Of a DNA stretch of 64,000 nt, positions 38,343 to 48,901 are shown piece by piece. The translations under genes and the position numbers were made by a program. The DNA is taken from contig NC_013512.1 in the NCBI RefSeq assembly GCF_000024885.1, forward strand, positions 558,001 through 622,000, read 5' to 3'. Below the pieces are notes generated by a model. It was not told the DNA's origin, ran no database searches, and worked only from the letters and a program-made list of their open reading frames with translations. How positions within the stretch are numbered: position 1 is the first letter of the stretch; each line of letters begins with the position of its first letter. Origin of the DNA: Sulfurospirillum deleyianum DSM 6946 (GTDB taxonomy: Bacteria; Campylobacterota; Campylobacteria; Campylobacterales; Sulfurospirillaceae).

Positions 38343-39335
38343 TTGAAAGAGATAGAAAATGCGATTGTTGCATGTGAGTCGCTGGGGGAATTAGACAAAA
38401 TAAGAGTCTCTCTTTTTGGAAAAAAAGGGCATTTTGCTGCACAGTTTGAAGCGCTCAAAAAGTTAGAAGGTGATGCAAAAAAAGAGTTTGCACAGACACT
38501 AAATGTCACCAAAGAGAAATTTTTAGACCTTCTGAATGAAAAAAAGAGTGCGCTTGAAGCCATTATGATTGAATCAGAAATGAAAAAAAGCAGTGTGGAT
38601 GTAACACTGTTTAACCAAGAGAGCAGTGCAGGGGCTTTGCATCCTGTGATGGATACAATGGATAAAATCATTGAATACTTTGTCAGCATGAATTTTTCAA
38701 TCGAAGAAGGACCTTTGGTTGAAGATGATTTTCACAATTTTGAAGCGTTGAACTTGCCAAAGTACCATCCTGCACGTGATATGCAAGATACCTTTTACTT
38801 TAAAGATTCGATGTTGCTTCGTACGCACACCTCTCCTGTACAAATTAGAACGATGCTTAAACAAAGTGCACCTATTCGGATGATTTGTCCAGGGGCTGTT
38901 TTTAGACGTGATTTTGATATTACCCATACACCGATGTTTCACCAAGTCGAAGGGTTGGTCGTTGATAAAGCGGGAAAAGTCTCATTTGCTCATTTAAAAT
39001 TTATATTGGAAGACTTTTTGAAGTATATGTTTGGTGATGTTAAAGTGCGTTTTCGTCCTAGTTTTTTCCCTTTTACAGAGCCTAGTGCAGAGGCAGATAT
39101 TAGTTGTATTTTCTGTAAAGGTGAGGGGTGTCGTGTCTGTTCGCATACAGGTTGGCTCGAGGTTTTAGGCTGTGGTGTTGTGGATCCTAATGTTTTTAAA
39201 GCTGTGGGTTATAAAGATGTGAGTGGGTATGCGTTTGGCTTGGGCGTAGAGCGTTTTGCGATGCTTTTACATCAAATTCCAGATTTGCGGTCTTTATTTG
39301 AGGGTGATTTGAGATTATTGGAGCAATTTAAATGA
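38343..39335 (+). CDS. pheS: Phenylalanyl-tRNA synthetase alpha subunit
   Basis: 330 residues. N-terminal coiled coil for tRNA binding (1-90), then the class II core with motif 2 region [19 protein letters not shown] (about 180), a Cys-rich segment [14 protein letters not shown] and motif 3 [11 protein letters not shown] near the C-terminus. TTG start with AAAGG 7 bases upstream. Its stop overlaps the pheT ATG by 4 bases. Confidence 0.97.
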   Translation: MKEIENAIVACESLGELDKIRVSLFGKKGHFAAQFEALKKLEGDAKKEFAQTLNVTKEKFLDLLNEKKSALEAIMIESEMKKSSVDVTLFNQESSAGALHPVMDTMDKIIEYFVSMNFSIEEGPLVEDDFHNFEALNLPKYHPARDMQDTFYFKDSMLLRTHTSPVQIRTMLKQSAPIRMICPGAVFRRDFDITHTPMFHQVEGLVVDKAGKVSFAHLKFILEDFLKYMFGDVKVRFRPSFFPFTEPSAEADISCIFCKGEGCRVCSHTGWLEVLGCGVVDPNVFKAVGYKDVSGYAFGLGVERFAMLLHQIPDLRSLFEGDLRLLEQFK

Positions 39336-41671
39336 TAGTAACAAAACAGTGGTTAAATGAATGGATTGAAATTGATGCGATTGATACTGACAAAATTGTT
39401 CTAGCCTTAAATGCTATTGGTCTTGAAGTTGATGGTGTTCATCAGCTTCGTTTACCTCAAAATGTCGTCGTAGGGGAAGTGCTCTCTTGTGAAAAACACC
39501 CCAATGCAGATAAACTCAATGTTTGTCAGGTTAATGTGGGTGAGAGTGTTCAGCAAATTGTCTGTGGTGCTAAAAATGTTGCTGCGGGGCAAAAAGTTGC
39601 CGTTGCTTTAATAGGAGCAGAGCTTCCAGATGGTATTAAAATCAAAAAAGCAAAATTGCGTGATGTAGAGTCTTGCGGTATGATTTGTTCTTCTACCGAA
39701 TTGGGACTTCCTAAAATCAATGATGGCATTATGATTTTAGATGAGAGTATTGGCGCACTTGAAATTGGAAAACCTTTATGCGACTATCCTCTTTTGAATG
39801 ATGATGTGATTGAAATTGGGCTTACCCCTAATCGAGGTGATTGTCAGAGTATTTATGGGGTTGCAAGAGATCTAAGTGTTTATTTTGATTTGGAAGTTAA
39901 AACGCTCAATCAAAAAGAAGAAGAGGAAAATCAGCCAGGAGTGGGTCGTGTGCTTCATCTTCAAGGCAGTGAAGCGCTTAATAGCTCTTACATGTACAAA
40001 GTGTTTGACAATACTGAAATTGCCGTACCCCTATTGGTTGAGCTTCGTTTAGGTATTGCAGAAGTTGAATCTTCATGTCTTTTAGGTAAGCTCATTGATT
40101 ATTCGACGTATGTGACAGGCGTGTTGTTACGCGCTTATAATCATGCTTGCTTTTGTGAACAAGAAGATAAAGCAAAAATTGTTATTATCAAAGATGAAAA
40201 TAATTTAGATGCTCTTTATGCGCTAGATAAAGAAAAAGTGGCGATTACAGGCATAGCACAGATGAGTCAATGTAAAGCAAATGCGTTAGATAAACGTATT
40301 ATTGTGGAGGCTAATTATACGCATCCAGAGATTATTGCTTCGCTAAGTGCCAATAAAAAATTGGGTGCGGATAAACATCTCTACCGTTCATCAAGGGGCA
40401 GTGAGCCTTCGTTGGGTTTTGGAATTCATTATTTTATGAAGATGCTAACCAAACGCTCTTCCGTGATGTTCTATGCAGATGCGCAACAGATGATACATGA
40501 TGTTGAAGAGCGTGTGTTAAATGTACACCAAAGTGATTTAACCGCTATGATTGGTGAAGAAATTCCTAAAAGTCGTATTATTAAAATCTTGAAGCATTTA
40601 GGATTTGGTGTAAATTTTGCGTTTGAACAAGATGTGATGAATGTTAAAATCCCTCAATTCCGTACAGATGTGGTTAATGTTCAAGATATTTGTGAAGAGA
40701 TTGTGCGTATTGTCGGGATTGATAATATTACCTCTAAGCCATTTGAATTTGCAGAAAAATCAAAAATCAACCAGCCATACCTTGATTTTAAAAAGAGACA
40801 AATGTATCGGTATCGTGCGGTTGCTGCAGGCTTTTTTGAGACCCTGCATTTTGTCTTCGATGACAGTGAAAAAGCAAAACAGTTCCATTTACCTCGATTA
40901 GAAGAAGCGCTTGAAGTTGCTAATCCTATTACTAGTGAGCTGAATACCCTTCGTAGTTCTTTGATTCCCAACATCTTAAATGCGGTGTCAAATAACTTAA
41001 AATTTGGTAAAAAACGTGTGGCTCTTTTTGAAGTTGGTAGTGTTTTTAGTGCCAAAAGAGAAGAGTCAAAAAAGATAGCTTTTGTTTTTAGTGGTGAAAA
41101 TGGTCTGCCTGAAATTGCCAATCATGGTAAGCCAAGTGAGATTGATTTCTTTGCATTTGCAAGTAAAATTCAAAATGTTTTAGGTCATTTTACCTTGCTC
41201 CCTTTTGTCGAAGTCAATGGTTTGTGCAGTCCTTATGAAGCCGCATGCGTGATCATTGATGGGGTAGAAGCTGGATTTATGGCCAGAGTCAATGTCCAAG
41301 TAGAAAAAGAGCTTGATTTAGCACGTACGTATATCTGTGAGCTTGATTTTAATGCGCTCTCTTATGGACGTAAAATTGCCAAAGAGTACTCAAAATTGCC
41401 TTCCTCTTCAAGGGATTTAAGTCTTTTGGTGGATGTGACGATGCAATATGCCCAGTTAGAAGCGTTTATAAATACCATCGCTCCAAAAGAACTGATAAAA
41501 TTTGCAGTGATTGACCGTTATGTGCATGAAAGTTTAGGAAATAAAGTGAGTTTAACACTTAAACTTCAATTTCAATCCATGGATAAAACTTTTGAAGAAG
41601 AGGAAATTGCTTCTATGGTTGAAAAATTGTTGCTACAAATTCAAGAAAAATTTGGGATTACGATTCGATGA
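39332..41671 (+). CDS. pheT: Phenylalanyl-tRNA synthetase beta subunit
   Basis: 779 residues. tRNA-binding EMAP-like domain at the N-terminus (about 40-150, [19 protein letters not shown]), then B3/B4 editing region, B5, the catalytic-like core and the C-terminal anticodon-binding domain (about 690-779, [16 protein letters not shown]). The B3/B4 region (about 200-400) is atypical in sequence, so proofreading capability cannot be confirmed by eye. It is coupled to pheS and aroA by 4-base overlaps. Confidence 0.95.
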   Translation: MIVTKQWLNEWIEIDAIDTDKIVLALNAIGLEVDGVHQLRLPQNVVVGEVLSCEKHPNADKLNVCQVNVGESVQQIVCGAKNVAAGQKVAVALIGAELPDGIKIKKAKLRDVESCGMICSSTELGLPKINDGIMILDESIGALEIGKPLCDYPLLNDDVIEIGLTPNRGDCQSIYGVARDLSVYFDLEVKTLNQKEEEENQPGVGRVLHLQGSEALNSSYMYKVFDNTEIAVPLLVELRLGIAEVESSCLLGKLIDYSTYVTGVLLRAYNHACFCEQEDKAKIVIIKDENNLDALYALDKEKVAITGIAQMSQCKANALDKRIIVEANYTHPEIIASLSANKKLGADKHLYRSSRGSEPSLGFGIHYFMKMLTKRSSVMFYADAQQMIHDVEERVLNVHQSDLTAMIGEEIPKSRIIKILKHLGFGVNFAFEQDVMNVKIPQFRTDVVNVQDICEEIVRIVGIDNITSKPFEFAEKSKINQPYLDFKKRQMYRYRAVAAGFFETLHFVFDDSEKAKQFHLPRLEEALEVANPITSELNTLRSSLIPNILNAVSNNLKFGKKRVALFEVGSVFSAKREESKKIAFVFSGENGLPEIANHGKPSEIDFFAFASKIQNVLGHFTLLPFVEVNGLCSPYEAACVIIDGVEAGFMARVNVQVEKELDLARTYICELDFNALSYGRKIAKEYSKLPSSSRDLSLLVDVTMQYAQLEAFINTIAPKELIKFAVIDRYVHESLGNKVSLTLKLQFQSMDKTFEEEEIASMVEKLLLQIQEKFGITIR

Positions 41672-42954
41672 AAACCTTACATGTAAAACCAAAAGGAGAC
41701 TTTGCTTTTGCAACGGATAAGATTGCTAGTGATAAGTCAATTTCGCATCGGTGTGCTATTTTTTCACTCTTAAGTGACCAACCTTCTTTGATTCAAAACT
41801 ATCTTTTAGCAGAAGATACGCTCTGTACCCTTAAGATTGTGGAGGCTTTAGGTGTGACGATTCAGACGCATGAAGAGAAGGGTGTGTTTACCATTACGCC
41901 TCCAATAAAAGTAGGTGAACCACCGTTGATTTTGGATTGTGGGAACTCTGGTACGGCGATGCGACTGCTTATGGGGTTTTTAGCAACCTGTGAAGGTTTT
42001 TTTGTTTTACATGGAGATAAATATTTAGCTAGTCGTCCAATGCGACGTGTTGCGGATCCTTTGCGCAGTATTGGAGCGCATATTGATGGAAGAAATGACG
42101 GCAATTTTGCACCTTTAGGTATTCGAGGAGAAAAACTCAATGCTTTTCATTATGAAAGTAAAATTGCTTCTGCTCAGGTGAAAAGTGCTCTGATTTTGGC
42201 CGCACTTCAAGCCAATGGCATTTCAACATTTTGTGAACCCGAGTTGAGTCGAGATCACAGTGAGCGAATGCTTCGGGGTATGGGAGCAAAAGTGATTTCA
42301 GAAGGGTTACATGTAAGCATTTATCCTCAAGAAAAACCACTTCAGCCTTTAAATATACGTGTACCAAGTGACCCTTCGAGTGGCTTCTTTTTTGCCGTGG
42401 CCGCAGCCATTCATGAAGGATGTATGGTTACTTTACACAACATGCTCCTAAATCCCACACGTATTGAAGCCTATAAAGTACTTGCACGTATGGGCGCAGA
42501 GGTCTCTTTTATCGAAAAAGAGAGTCAGTATGAGAGTGTGGGAGATATTGTAATCAAGGGAAAATCATTACAGGGGGTTGAGGTCAGTGAAAATATTTCG
42601 TGGCTCATTGATGAACTTCCCGCCCTTTCCATTGCATTTGCCTGCGCTAAAGGAAAAAGCGTGGTTAAAAATGCTGAAGAATTACGTGTTAAAGAGAGCG
42701 ATAGAATTTCAAGTGTGGTTAAAAATCTTCGATTATGTCATATTGAAGTTCAAGAATTTGCAGACGGTTACGAGGTAGAAGGTGGTATGCTTCAAAGTGC
42801 TACGATTAATAGCTTTGGAGACCATAGAATTGCGATGAGTTTTGCGATAGCAGGGACAAAAACAGCGATGTGTATTGAAGATATTGAGTGTATTAATACC
42901 TCTTTCCCCAATTTTATTGAGCTTCTCTCTCAGATAGGAAACATTGAGCTATGA
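41668..42954 (+). CDS. aroA: EPSP synthase
   Basis: 428 residues, sixth step of the shikimate pathway. Signature stretches: [13 protein letters not shown] (about 20), [15 protein letters not shown] (about 90), [11 protein letters not shown] (about 168), [14 protein letters not shown] and RVKESDRIS (about 340). The palindrome at 41677 falls in the first codons ([10 protein letters not shown]) and another lies at 42307. 4-base overlaps on both sides suggest tight coupling. Confidence 0.97.
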   Translation: MKTLHVKPKGDFAFATDKIASDKSISHRCAIFSLLSDQPSLIQNYLLAEDTLCTLKIVEALGVTIQTHEEKGVFTITPPIKVGEPPLILDCGNSGTAMRLLMGFLATCEGFFVLHGDKYLASRPMRRVADPLRSIGAHIDGRNDGNFAPLGIRGEKLNAFHYESKIASAQVKSALILAALQANGISTFCEPELSRDHSERMLRGMGAKVISEGLHVSIYPQEKPLQPLNIRVPSDPSSGFFFAVAAAIHEGCMVTLHNMLLNPTRIEAYKVLARMGAEVSFIEKESQYESVGDIVIKGKSLQGVEVSENISWLIDELPALSIAFACAKGKSVVKNAEELRVKESDRISSVVKNLRLCHIEVQEFADGYEVEGGMLQSATINSFGDHRIAMSFAIAGTKTAMCIEDIECINTSFPNFIELLSQIGNIEL

Positions 42955-43784
42955 AAATTAAATTAGCAACGAGTTATGGGTTTTGTTTTGGGGTTAAACG
43001 TGCGATTAAAATTGCTGAAAATACGCAAAATGCCTCTACCATTGGACCCCTCATTCATAACAATGAAGAGATTAATCGTTTGCGTGAAAATTTTAATGTT
43101 AAAACTTTACATGATATTTCCGAAGCCAGTGGGGTTGAAAAAGCGATTATCAGAACGCATGGCATTCCCAAAAATGATTTAGAAACCTTAGTGCAAAGCA
43201 ATGTTGAAGTGATTAATGCAACCTGCCCGTATGTGACAAAACCTCAAGAAATTTGTGAAAAAATGAGTAAAGAGGGGTATGAAATTGTCATTTTTGGTGA
43301 TGCAAATCATCCTGAGGTTAAAGGGGTAGAAAGTTATGCCATTCATGGTGCACATGTGATTCAAAGTGTCGATGAATTAGCAGATGTCAAATTTAAACGC
43401 AGTAAAATTGCAGTGGTCTCTCAAACAACACGTAAAGTGAGTGAATTTTTAGAAATCACCAGTTATTTAATTACCCATTACAAAGAGGTACGTGTTTTTA
43501 ATACCATTTGCAATGCAACGTTTGAAAATCAAGATGCTGCACGCGAACTTGCGAAAGAGGCGGATGTTGTCGTGGTGATTGGAGGGAAGAACTCTTCTAA
43601 TACAAAACAACTTCACAGTATTTGTAAAGAGTACTGTCCTGATAGCTTTTTGGTAGAGAGCGAAAAAGATTTGGATCCTTCATGGTTTGAAGGAAAAATG
43701 CTGTGTGGAGTAACCGCAGGTGCTTCCACGCCTGATTGGATTATTGAAAAAATAATTGGAAAAATAAGCGAAATTAAAGTATAA
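42951..43784 (+). CDS. ispH: HMBPP reductase (IspH)
   Basis: 277 residues. Last step of the MEP isoprenoid pathway, forming IPP and DMAPP with a [4Fe-4S] cluster. The three cluster cysteines are visible in [10 protein letters not shown] (about 12), [10 protein letters not shown] (about 96) and [11 protein letters not shown] (about 190). Catalytic Glu lies in the last of these motifs. The rpsA promoter overlaps its stop codon. Confidence 0.97.
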   Translation: MKIKLATSYGFCFGVKRAIKIAENTQNASTIGPLIHNNEEINRLRENFNVKTLHDISEASGVEKAIIRTHGIPKNDLETLVQSNVEVINATCPYVTKPQEICEKMSKEGYEIVIFGDANHPEVKGVESYAIHGAHVIQSVDELADVKFKRSKIAVVSQTTRKVSEFLEITSYLITHYKEVRVFNTICNATFENQDAARELAKEADVVVVIGGKNSSNTKQLHSICKEYCPDSFLVESEKDLDPSWFEGKMLCGVTAGASTPDWIIEKIIGKISEIKV

Positions 43785-43785
43785 T
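43780..43785 (+). promoter_or_regulatory. Promoter -10 for rpsA inside the ispH stop
   Basis: TATAAT overlaps the ispH stop codon (GTA TAA). The start site would fall near 43792, giving a leader of about 58 bases. That leader contains a 7-pair hairpin at 43795-43812 (TTGCATG-GTTA-CATGCAA). Confidence 0.55.
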
Positions 43786-43849
43786 AGACAACTTTTGCAT
43801 GGTTACATGCAACTAAATGTGTTAAAAATCAATCAAAAAAGGGTAGCAA

Positions 43850-45526
43850 ATGGTAAAAGAGGCGAACAAAACTGTTCATACTGACGCCGTAGACGAGCAT
43901 GAGGAGATGGATTTTGCGGCGATGTTGGAAGAGTCTTTTAAAGATTCTGAAAAAGATGCACTCATCAATGGTGTTGTCGTAGCAATTAAAGAAGATGTTA
44001 TTTTAGTAGATGTGGGCAAGAAGTCTGAGGGACGCCTGAATGCTTCTGAGGTAACAGATGAGAATGGTAACATTACATGTAAAGTGGGTGATGTTATTCC
44101 TGTAGTGATTACAGGATTCAGAAATGAAAGACCAGCGGTTTCGCACAAAAAAGCCCTTCGTAAAGATCGTATTAAAGCATTTATCGCAGAGTTTAAAGAA
44201 GAAGACGATGCTGTTTTAGATGTTAAAATCACAGGCAAAAACAAAGGTGGTTTTATTGCAGAGAATAAAGAAGGCATTGAATTCTTCTTACCACGTTCTC
44301 AAGCGGCTGTGAAAGATATGAATAGCCTTATGGGTAAAACACTCAAAGTTAAGGTGATTAAGATTGATGGTGATACAGAGTCTATCATCGTTTCTCGTAA
44401 AAAATATTTGGATGATGATCGCAAAAAGCGTAAAGAGATTGTTCAAGAATTGATTGATCGTGATGAAGTGGTTGAAGGAACGATTAAAAAAATTACAACG
44501 TATGGTATGTTTGTCGATGTAGGTGGCATTGATGGATTGGTTCATTATAGTGAAATCAGCTATAAAGGTCCAGTTAATCCAGGAACACTCTACAAAGAAG
44601 GTGAAGTGATTCCTGTTAAAGCTATCAAATACGATAAAGATAAACGTCATTTATCACTTTCAGTCAAAGCTGCGATGCCAGATCCTTGGGATGAGATTAA
44701 AGATGAGCTTGAAACAGGTGATTCTATTCAAGTCACAATTAGCAATATTGAACCGTATGGTGCGTTTGTTGATTTGGGTAATGACATCGAAGGCTTCTTA
44801 CACATTTCTGAAATTTCATGGGATAAAAATATTAAACATCCACGTGATTATATTGAAGAGGGTCAAGTGGTTGATGTTGAGGTTATTGAAATTGATGCCA
44901 AAGAGAGACGTTTACGTGTTTCTTTAAAAAATGTACTTGCAAAACCATTTGATGAATTTACCAAGAAATATAAAGTAGGGGATGTTGTTAAGGGTGAAAT
45001 TACAACTATTACTGCTTTTGGTGCGTTTGTAAGAATTGGTGGTATTGAGGGTCTTTTACACAATGAAGATGCTTCTTGGGATCGTAACAATAAATGTAAA
45101 GAGCTTTTCAAAGTGGGCGATGAAGTAGAAGTTAAAATCGTTAAAATTGATGAAGAAGCAGAGAAAGTTTCTTTGAGTAAAAAAGAGCTTGAAGATAGTC
45201 CAATTCAAAAATATGCTAAATCACATGAAAACGGTGATATTGTGCATGGTAAAATCAGAGATATTAAAGAGTTTGGTATTTTTGTGGAATTGGAAGAAAA
45301 TGTTGATGCATTAATTCGTAAAGAAGATTTAGGTCAAGTCAATGAGGCTGACTTAAAAGTAGGCGATGAAATCGAAGCGGCTATTACCTTTATTGATGAC
45401 AAGAAAAATCGTATTCGCCTTTCTGTTAGACGATTGTCTAAAATGAAAGAGAGAGAAGCGTTGAAAGAGATTAATAAAGATGAAAAAATGACGCTTGGAG
45501 ATATTTTAAAAGATCAATTAAAATAA
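43850..45526 (+). CDS. rpsA: 30S ribosomal protein S1
   Basis: 558 residues with six S1 RNA-binding repeats. The repeat motif is visible in GMFVDVGGIDGLVHYSEIS, GAFVDLGNDIEGFLHISEIS, GAFVRIGGIEGLLHNEDASW and GIFVELEENVDALIRKEDL. The two N-terminal repeats are the divergent ribosome-binding ones. It follows ispH as in other Campylobacterota, where the two genes adjoin. AAAGGG precedes the ATG. Confidence 0.97.
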   Translation: MVKEANKTVHTDAVDEHEEMDFAAMLEESFKDSEKDALINGVVVAIKEDVILVDVGKKSEGRLNASEVTDENGNITCKVGDVIPVVITGFRNERPAVSHKKALRKDRIKAFIAEFKEEDDAVLDVKITGKNKGGFIAENKEGIEFFLPRSQAAVKDMNSLMGKTLKVKVIKIDGDTESIIVSRKKYLDDDRKKRKEIVQELIDRDEVVEGTIKKITTYGMFVDVGGIDGLVHYSEISYKGPVNPGTLYKEGEVIPVKAIKYDKDKRHLSLSVKAAMPDPWDEIKDELETGDSIQVTISNIEPYGAFVDLGNDIEGFLHISEISWDKNIKHPRDYIEEGQVVDVEVIEIDAKERRLRVSLKNVLAKPFDEFTKKYKVGDVVKGEITTITAFGAFVRIGGIEGLLHNEDASWDRNNKCKELFKVGDEVEVKIVKIDEEAEKVSLSKKELEDSPIQKYAKSHENGDIVHGKIRDIKEFGIFVELEENVDALIRKEDLGQVNEADLKVGDEIEAAITFIDDKKNRIRLSVRRLSKMKEREALKEINKDEKMTLGDILKDQLK

Positions 45527-45529
45527 TCC

Positions 45530-46015
45530 ATGCAAAAAAAAGTACTGGGTGCATTTTTTTTATTGCTTTTTGTAGGGGTGGGATTTTTTTTATCCCATCT
45601 TCTCGATAAAGAGGTAGAAGTAAAAATAGATAGTGCTCAGTACGAACCCTCCCCATTGCCAAAAATCAATCAAACTTCTCAAGAAACCGCATGGATTAAA
45701 GAAATGGCACAAAAAGATTCTCGTGAATTTATTTTTCCCGTGAATGAACTTTTTATGCAGATTGATTTGAACAACGCACCATCAGGGAGTGGGAAAACGA
45801 AATCTTTTCGTTTGGTGATTGATCGAGCGGATCGGTATTCGCTTTTTTGTATTATTCAGACACTGACGGCTTTACGTATGCCTTACATTGTGATTAAGGA
45901 GGATAAAGTTCCCTCCATCTTTGTTGAGGCAAAAAGTGAAAAGACGTTAGAAAATGTTGTGTTAGAGCTTGAAAAATATGATATAAAATCAAAAATTGTC
46001 GAGGTTTGGTTATGA
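45530..46015 (+). CDS. Conserved single-pass membrane protein between rpsA and serA
   Basis: 161 residues. One N-terminal membrane helix (about 4-23, VLGAFFLLLFVGVGFFLS), then a ~135-residue periplasmic domain with alternating beta/alpha segments (KSFRLVIDRADRYSLFCIIQTL; VPSIFVEAKSEKTLENVVLELE). The latter resembles the repeated half of a small ferredoxin-like or SPOR-like fold, but I assign no family. It begins 3 bases after rpsA and overlaps the region before serA. A protein of this type occupies the same place in C. jejuni as I recall. Confidence 0.75.
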   Translation: MQKKVLGAFFLLLFVGVGFFLSHLLDKEVEVKIDSAQYEPSPLPKINQTSQETAWIKEMAQKDSREFIFPVNELFMQIDLNNAPSGSGKTKSFRLVIDRADRYSLFCIIQTLTALRMPYIVIKEDKVPSIFVEAKSEKTLENVVLELEKYDIKSKIVEVWL

Positions 46016-47598
46016 AAACAAAAAAGATTATTGTATGTGATGCGATCCACGAAAAAGGTTTTGAAATCTTACGTGCGGAAAAAGATATTGATGTTGTGGA
46101 TGCAGTCAAGCTTCCAAAAGATGAATTGTTGAAAATCATAGGCGACTGTGATGTTGCGATTACTCGCAGTTCTACGGACGTGGATGAAAAATTTTTGAAC
46201 GCTGCAACAAATCTTAAAGCTATTGTGAGAGCAGGTGTGGGTGTTGACAATGTGGATCAAGAAGGATGTTCTCGCAGAGGTATCATTGCAATGAACGTTC
46301 CCACTGCCAATACCATTGCTGCTGTTGAACTGACTATGGCACACATGTTAGGTTGTGCAAGAAGCTTTCCTAATGCCAATAACCACCTAAAAATTGATCG
46401 TATTTGGAATCGTGAAAAATGGTATGGTGTAGAGTTATGCGATAAAAAGTTAGGAGTGATAGGGTTTGGTAACATCGGCAGTCGTGTAGCGATTCGTGCA
46501 AAATCATTTGGCATGGAGATTGTGGCGTATGATCCTTATATCCCTGCCTCAAAAGTGACAGACCTTGGCATGACATACACTACCAATTTTAATGACATCT
46601 TAGCGTGTGATTTTATTACGATTCATACTCCTAAAAACAAAGAAACACTCAATATGATTTCTCACGATGAAATTGCAAAAATGAAAGAGGGTGTGCGACT
46701 GATCAACTGTGCACGTGGTGGCTTGTACAATGAAGATGCGTTGTATGAAGGGTTGAAAAGTGGCAAAATAGCTTTTGCTGGTATTGATGTTTTCTCTAAA
46801 GAACCCGCAACTAACCATCCTTTGCTGGATTTAGAAAATGTCTGTGTTACCCCTCATCTTGGTGCAAATACCCTAGAATCTCAGGAAAAAATTGCGATTC
46901 AAGCTGCTGAAAATGCGGTGAGTGCGGCACGTGGTATCAGTTATCCTAATGCACTTAACTTACCTATTAAGGCTGAAGATATGCCAGCCTCTTTGAAACC
47001 TTACCTAGAATTAGTCCAGAAAATAGGCTTTTTAGCTGCTCAACTCAATCGTTCTGCAATTAAATCCATTCGTCTTGAACTGGAAGGGGATGTTGCTGAA
47101 TTTGGTAAATCTCTTTTAACCTTTGGTATTGTGGGTGCACTTAGTGAGACCAATACGACAACCGTCAATTATGTGAATGCAGAATTTGTGGCGAAAGAAA
47201 AAGGGATTGAAAGTAAATTTGAAGTGCTAGGCAGTACGAGTGGTTATAAAAATAAAGTCACATTGGTACTGGTTACCGATAAAGATGCCATTAGTATTAG
47301 TGGTACAGTATTTGGTGAAGATGAACAACGTATTGTTGGCATTAATGGATTTAAGTTTGACTTTAAACCAAAAGGTAAAATGATTATCTTTAAAAATAAC
47401 GATGTTCCTGGCGTTATTGCCAATATTACTTCTATTTTGGCAAAAGAGGGAATCAATATCGCGGACTTTAGATTAGGTCGTGGAGCACATCAATTTGCGA
47501 TGGCGGTTATCTTAGTCGATACGGATATTGACAAAAAAATTATTACAGAACTCAATAAACTAGAAACATGCGTTTGGGTTGAGTACGCTGTTTTATAA
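46012..47598 (+). CDS. serA: D-3-phosphoglycerate dehydrogenase
   Basis: 528 residues. First step of serine synthesis. Substrate and NAD domains (1-~310) with Rossmann GVIGFGNIGSRVA (about 145), NCARGGLYNEDAL (about 230) and the catalytic His in TPHLGANTLE. The intervening domain (~310-450) and C-terminal ACT domain (~455-528, FKNNDVPGVIANI) make it the long form, often serine-inhibited. I use ATG 46012, with GAGG 7 bases upstream. Confidence 0.96.
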   Translation: MKTKKIIVCDAIHEKGFEILRAEKDIDVVDAVKLPKDELLKIIGDCDVAITRSSTDVDEKFLNAATNLKAIVRAGVGVDNVDQEGCSRRGIIAMNVPTANTIAAVELTMAHMLGCARSFPNANNHLKIDRIWNREKWYGVELCDKKLGVIGFGNIGSRVAIRAKSFGMEIVAYDPYIPASKVTDLGMTYTTNFNDILACDFITIHTPKNKETLNMISHDEIAKMKEGVRLINCARGGLYNEDALYEGLKSGKIAFAGIDVFSKEPATNHPLLDLENVCVTPHLGANTLESQEKIAIQAAENAVSAARGISYPNALNLPIKAEDMPASLKPYLELVQKIGFLAAQLNRSAIKSIRLELEGDVAEFGKSLLTFGIVGALSETNTTTVNYVNAEFVAKEKGIESKFEVLGSTSGYKNKVTLVLVTDKDAISISGTVFGEDEQRIVGINGFKFDFKPKGKMIIFKNNDVPGVIANITSILAKEGINIADFRLGRGAHQFAMAVILVDTDIDKKIITELNKLETCVWVEYAVL

Positions 47599-47615
47599 TC
47601 GAAAGGATTTATGAG

Positions 47616-48770
47616 ATGTTACGAGAGAAATTTACCCCTATTTGCTTTTTATCGGCGTTAGGAGCGGGAGGTCTCTCCGTCTCCTTTTTTATCTATTTGA
47701 TGTTTATGGTACCTCACGATGGGGTACCTATGACAACCTTTGAATTTTTTTATGCTGCATTGCAACAAAAAGATTGGCTCTGTGTTGTTTCTGCTTTGAG
47801 TGCGTTTGGTATTCTCTTTTTTGCGTTTTACCATTTTAAGCTTTTGGTATGGAATATCAAACAATATAACCTTTATAAAAAAACAGAAGCGTATCAGCAT
47901 TTGATTCAGTCCAATGCTGAAGTGACGCTGATGACATTGCCATTAACCTTTACAATGACGATTAATGTTTGTTTTGTTTTAGGTGCGCTTTTTGTTCCAA
48001 AATTATGGAGTATTGTAGAGTATCTTTTTCCTTTTGCGTTAATAGGATTTGCTCTTTGTGGCTATTTTGCTTTAAAATTTTTCATTGATTACTTTACACG
48101 TTTAATTGTCAAGGGTGATTTTGATTTTGCCAATAATAACAATCTCTCACAGATGATTTCGATTTTTTCATTTGCGATGATAGCGGTTGGTTTTGCAGCG
48201 CCTGGAGCGATGAGTCACTCTTTGGTAATTAATGCGATTGGTATTTTTTGTGCTATCTTTTTTAGTGCGATTGCGCTTTTGTTACTGTTGATTAAGATGG
48301 TTTTTGGTTTCCAAAATATTTTTCAACAAGGTATTTCCAATGAGGCGAGTCCTTCCTTGTGGATTATGATACCTATCTTGACTCTTTTAGGCATTACTTT
48401 TATTCGTGTGAGTTTTGGATTGGATCATCACTTTGATCAAAAAATGGCCAATGCTTCTATGTTTACGTTTACCAGTTTAGTGGTTTCTTTACAGCTAATC
48501 TTTGGTGTGATTGGGTATAAAGTCATGCGTAATATTGGTTATTTTGAAATATTTGTCAATTCAAAAATGCTTTCACCGACGAGTTTTGCGCTGATTTGTC
48601 CAGGGGTTGCGTTTATGGTTTTTGGTATGTTTTTTATCCATACAGGTCTGGTGGCAAATCAGGTTTTAACACAAAATTCGCTTTTTTATTTTCTGATAAT
48701 GGCGCCTTTTGTATACATTCAATTTAAAACCATTTACTACTTTTTTAAACTAAAGAATAAATTTTTTTAA
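47616..48770 (+). CDS. Polytopic membrane protein, possibly TsoY family
   Basis: 384 residues with about ten membrane helices and short loops. The overall layout recalls the TDT/SLAC transporter fold. The length and N-terminus (LSALGAGGLSVSFFIYLMFMV) suggest the TsoY family that I recall from Campylobacterota, where some members are selenoproteins; no in-frame UGA is needed here. Substrate and role are unknown. It follows serA by 17 bases and ends before a promoter-bearing gap. Confidence 0.6.
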   Translation: MLREKFTPICFLSALGAGGLSVSFFIYLMFMVPHDGVPMTTFEFFYAALQQKDWLCVVSALSAFGILFFAFYHFKLLVWNIKQYNLYKKTEAYQHLIQSNAEVTLMTLPLTFTMTINVCFVLGALFVPKLWSIVEYLFPFALIGFALCGYFALKFFIDYFTRLIVKGDFDFANNNNLSQMISIFSFAMIAVGFAAPGAMSHSLVINAIGIFCAIFFSAIALLLLLIKMVFGFQNIFQQGISNEASPSLWIMIPILTLLGITFIRVSFGLDHHFDQKMANASMFTFTSLVVSLQLIFGVIGYKVMRNIGYFEIFVNSKMLSPTSFALICPGVAFMVFGMFFIHTGLVANQVLTQNSLFYFLIMAPFVYIQFKTIYYFFKLKNKFF

Positions 48771-48901
48771 TAGATAATTATTTAATTCTAAAAGAGTTAT
48801 CTTAATTTTTCCTAATTAATAAAGCTACACACAAAATGTGATACCATCTCCCTTACAGTGTCTGTACAATCGTACATTGATTAAAAAAGGGAGATGTGTG
48901 C

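Noticed and set aside
43797-43812. GGTTACATGCAAC in the rpsA leader as another palindrome copy
   Set aside because: It differs from TTACATGTAA in the right half and is better explained as part of a leader hairpin.
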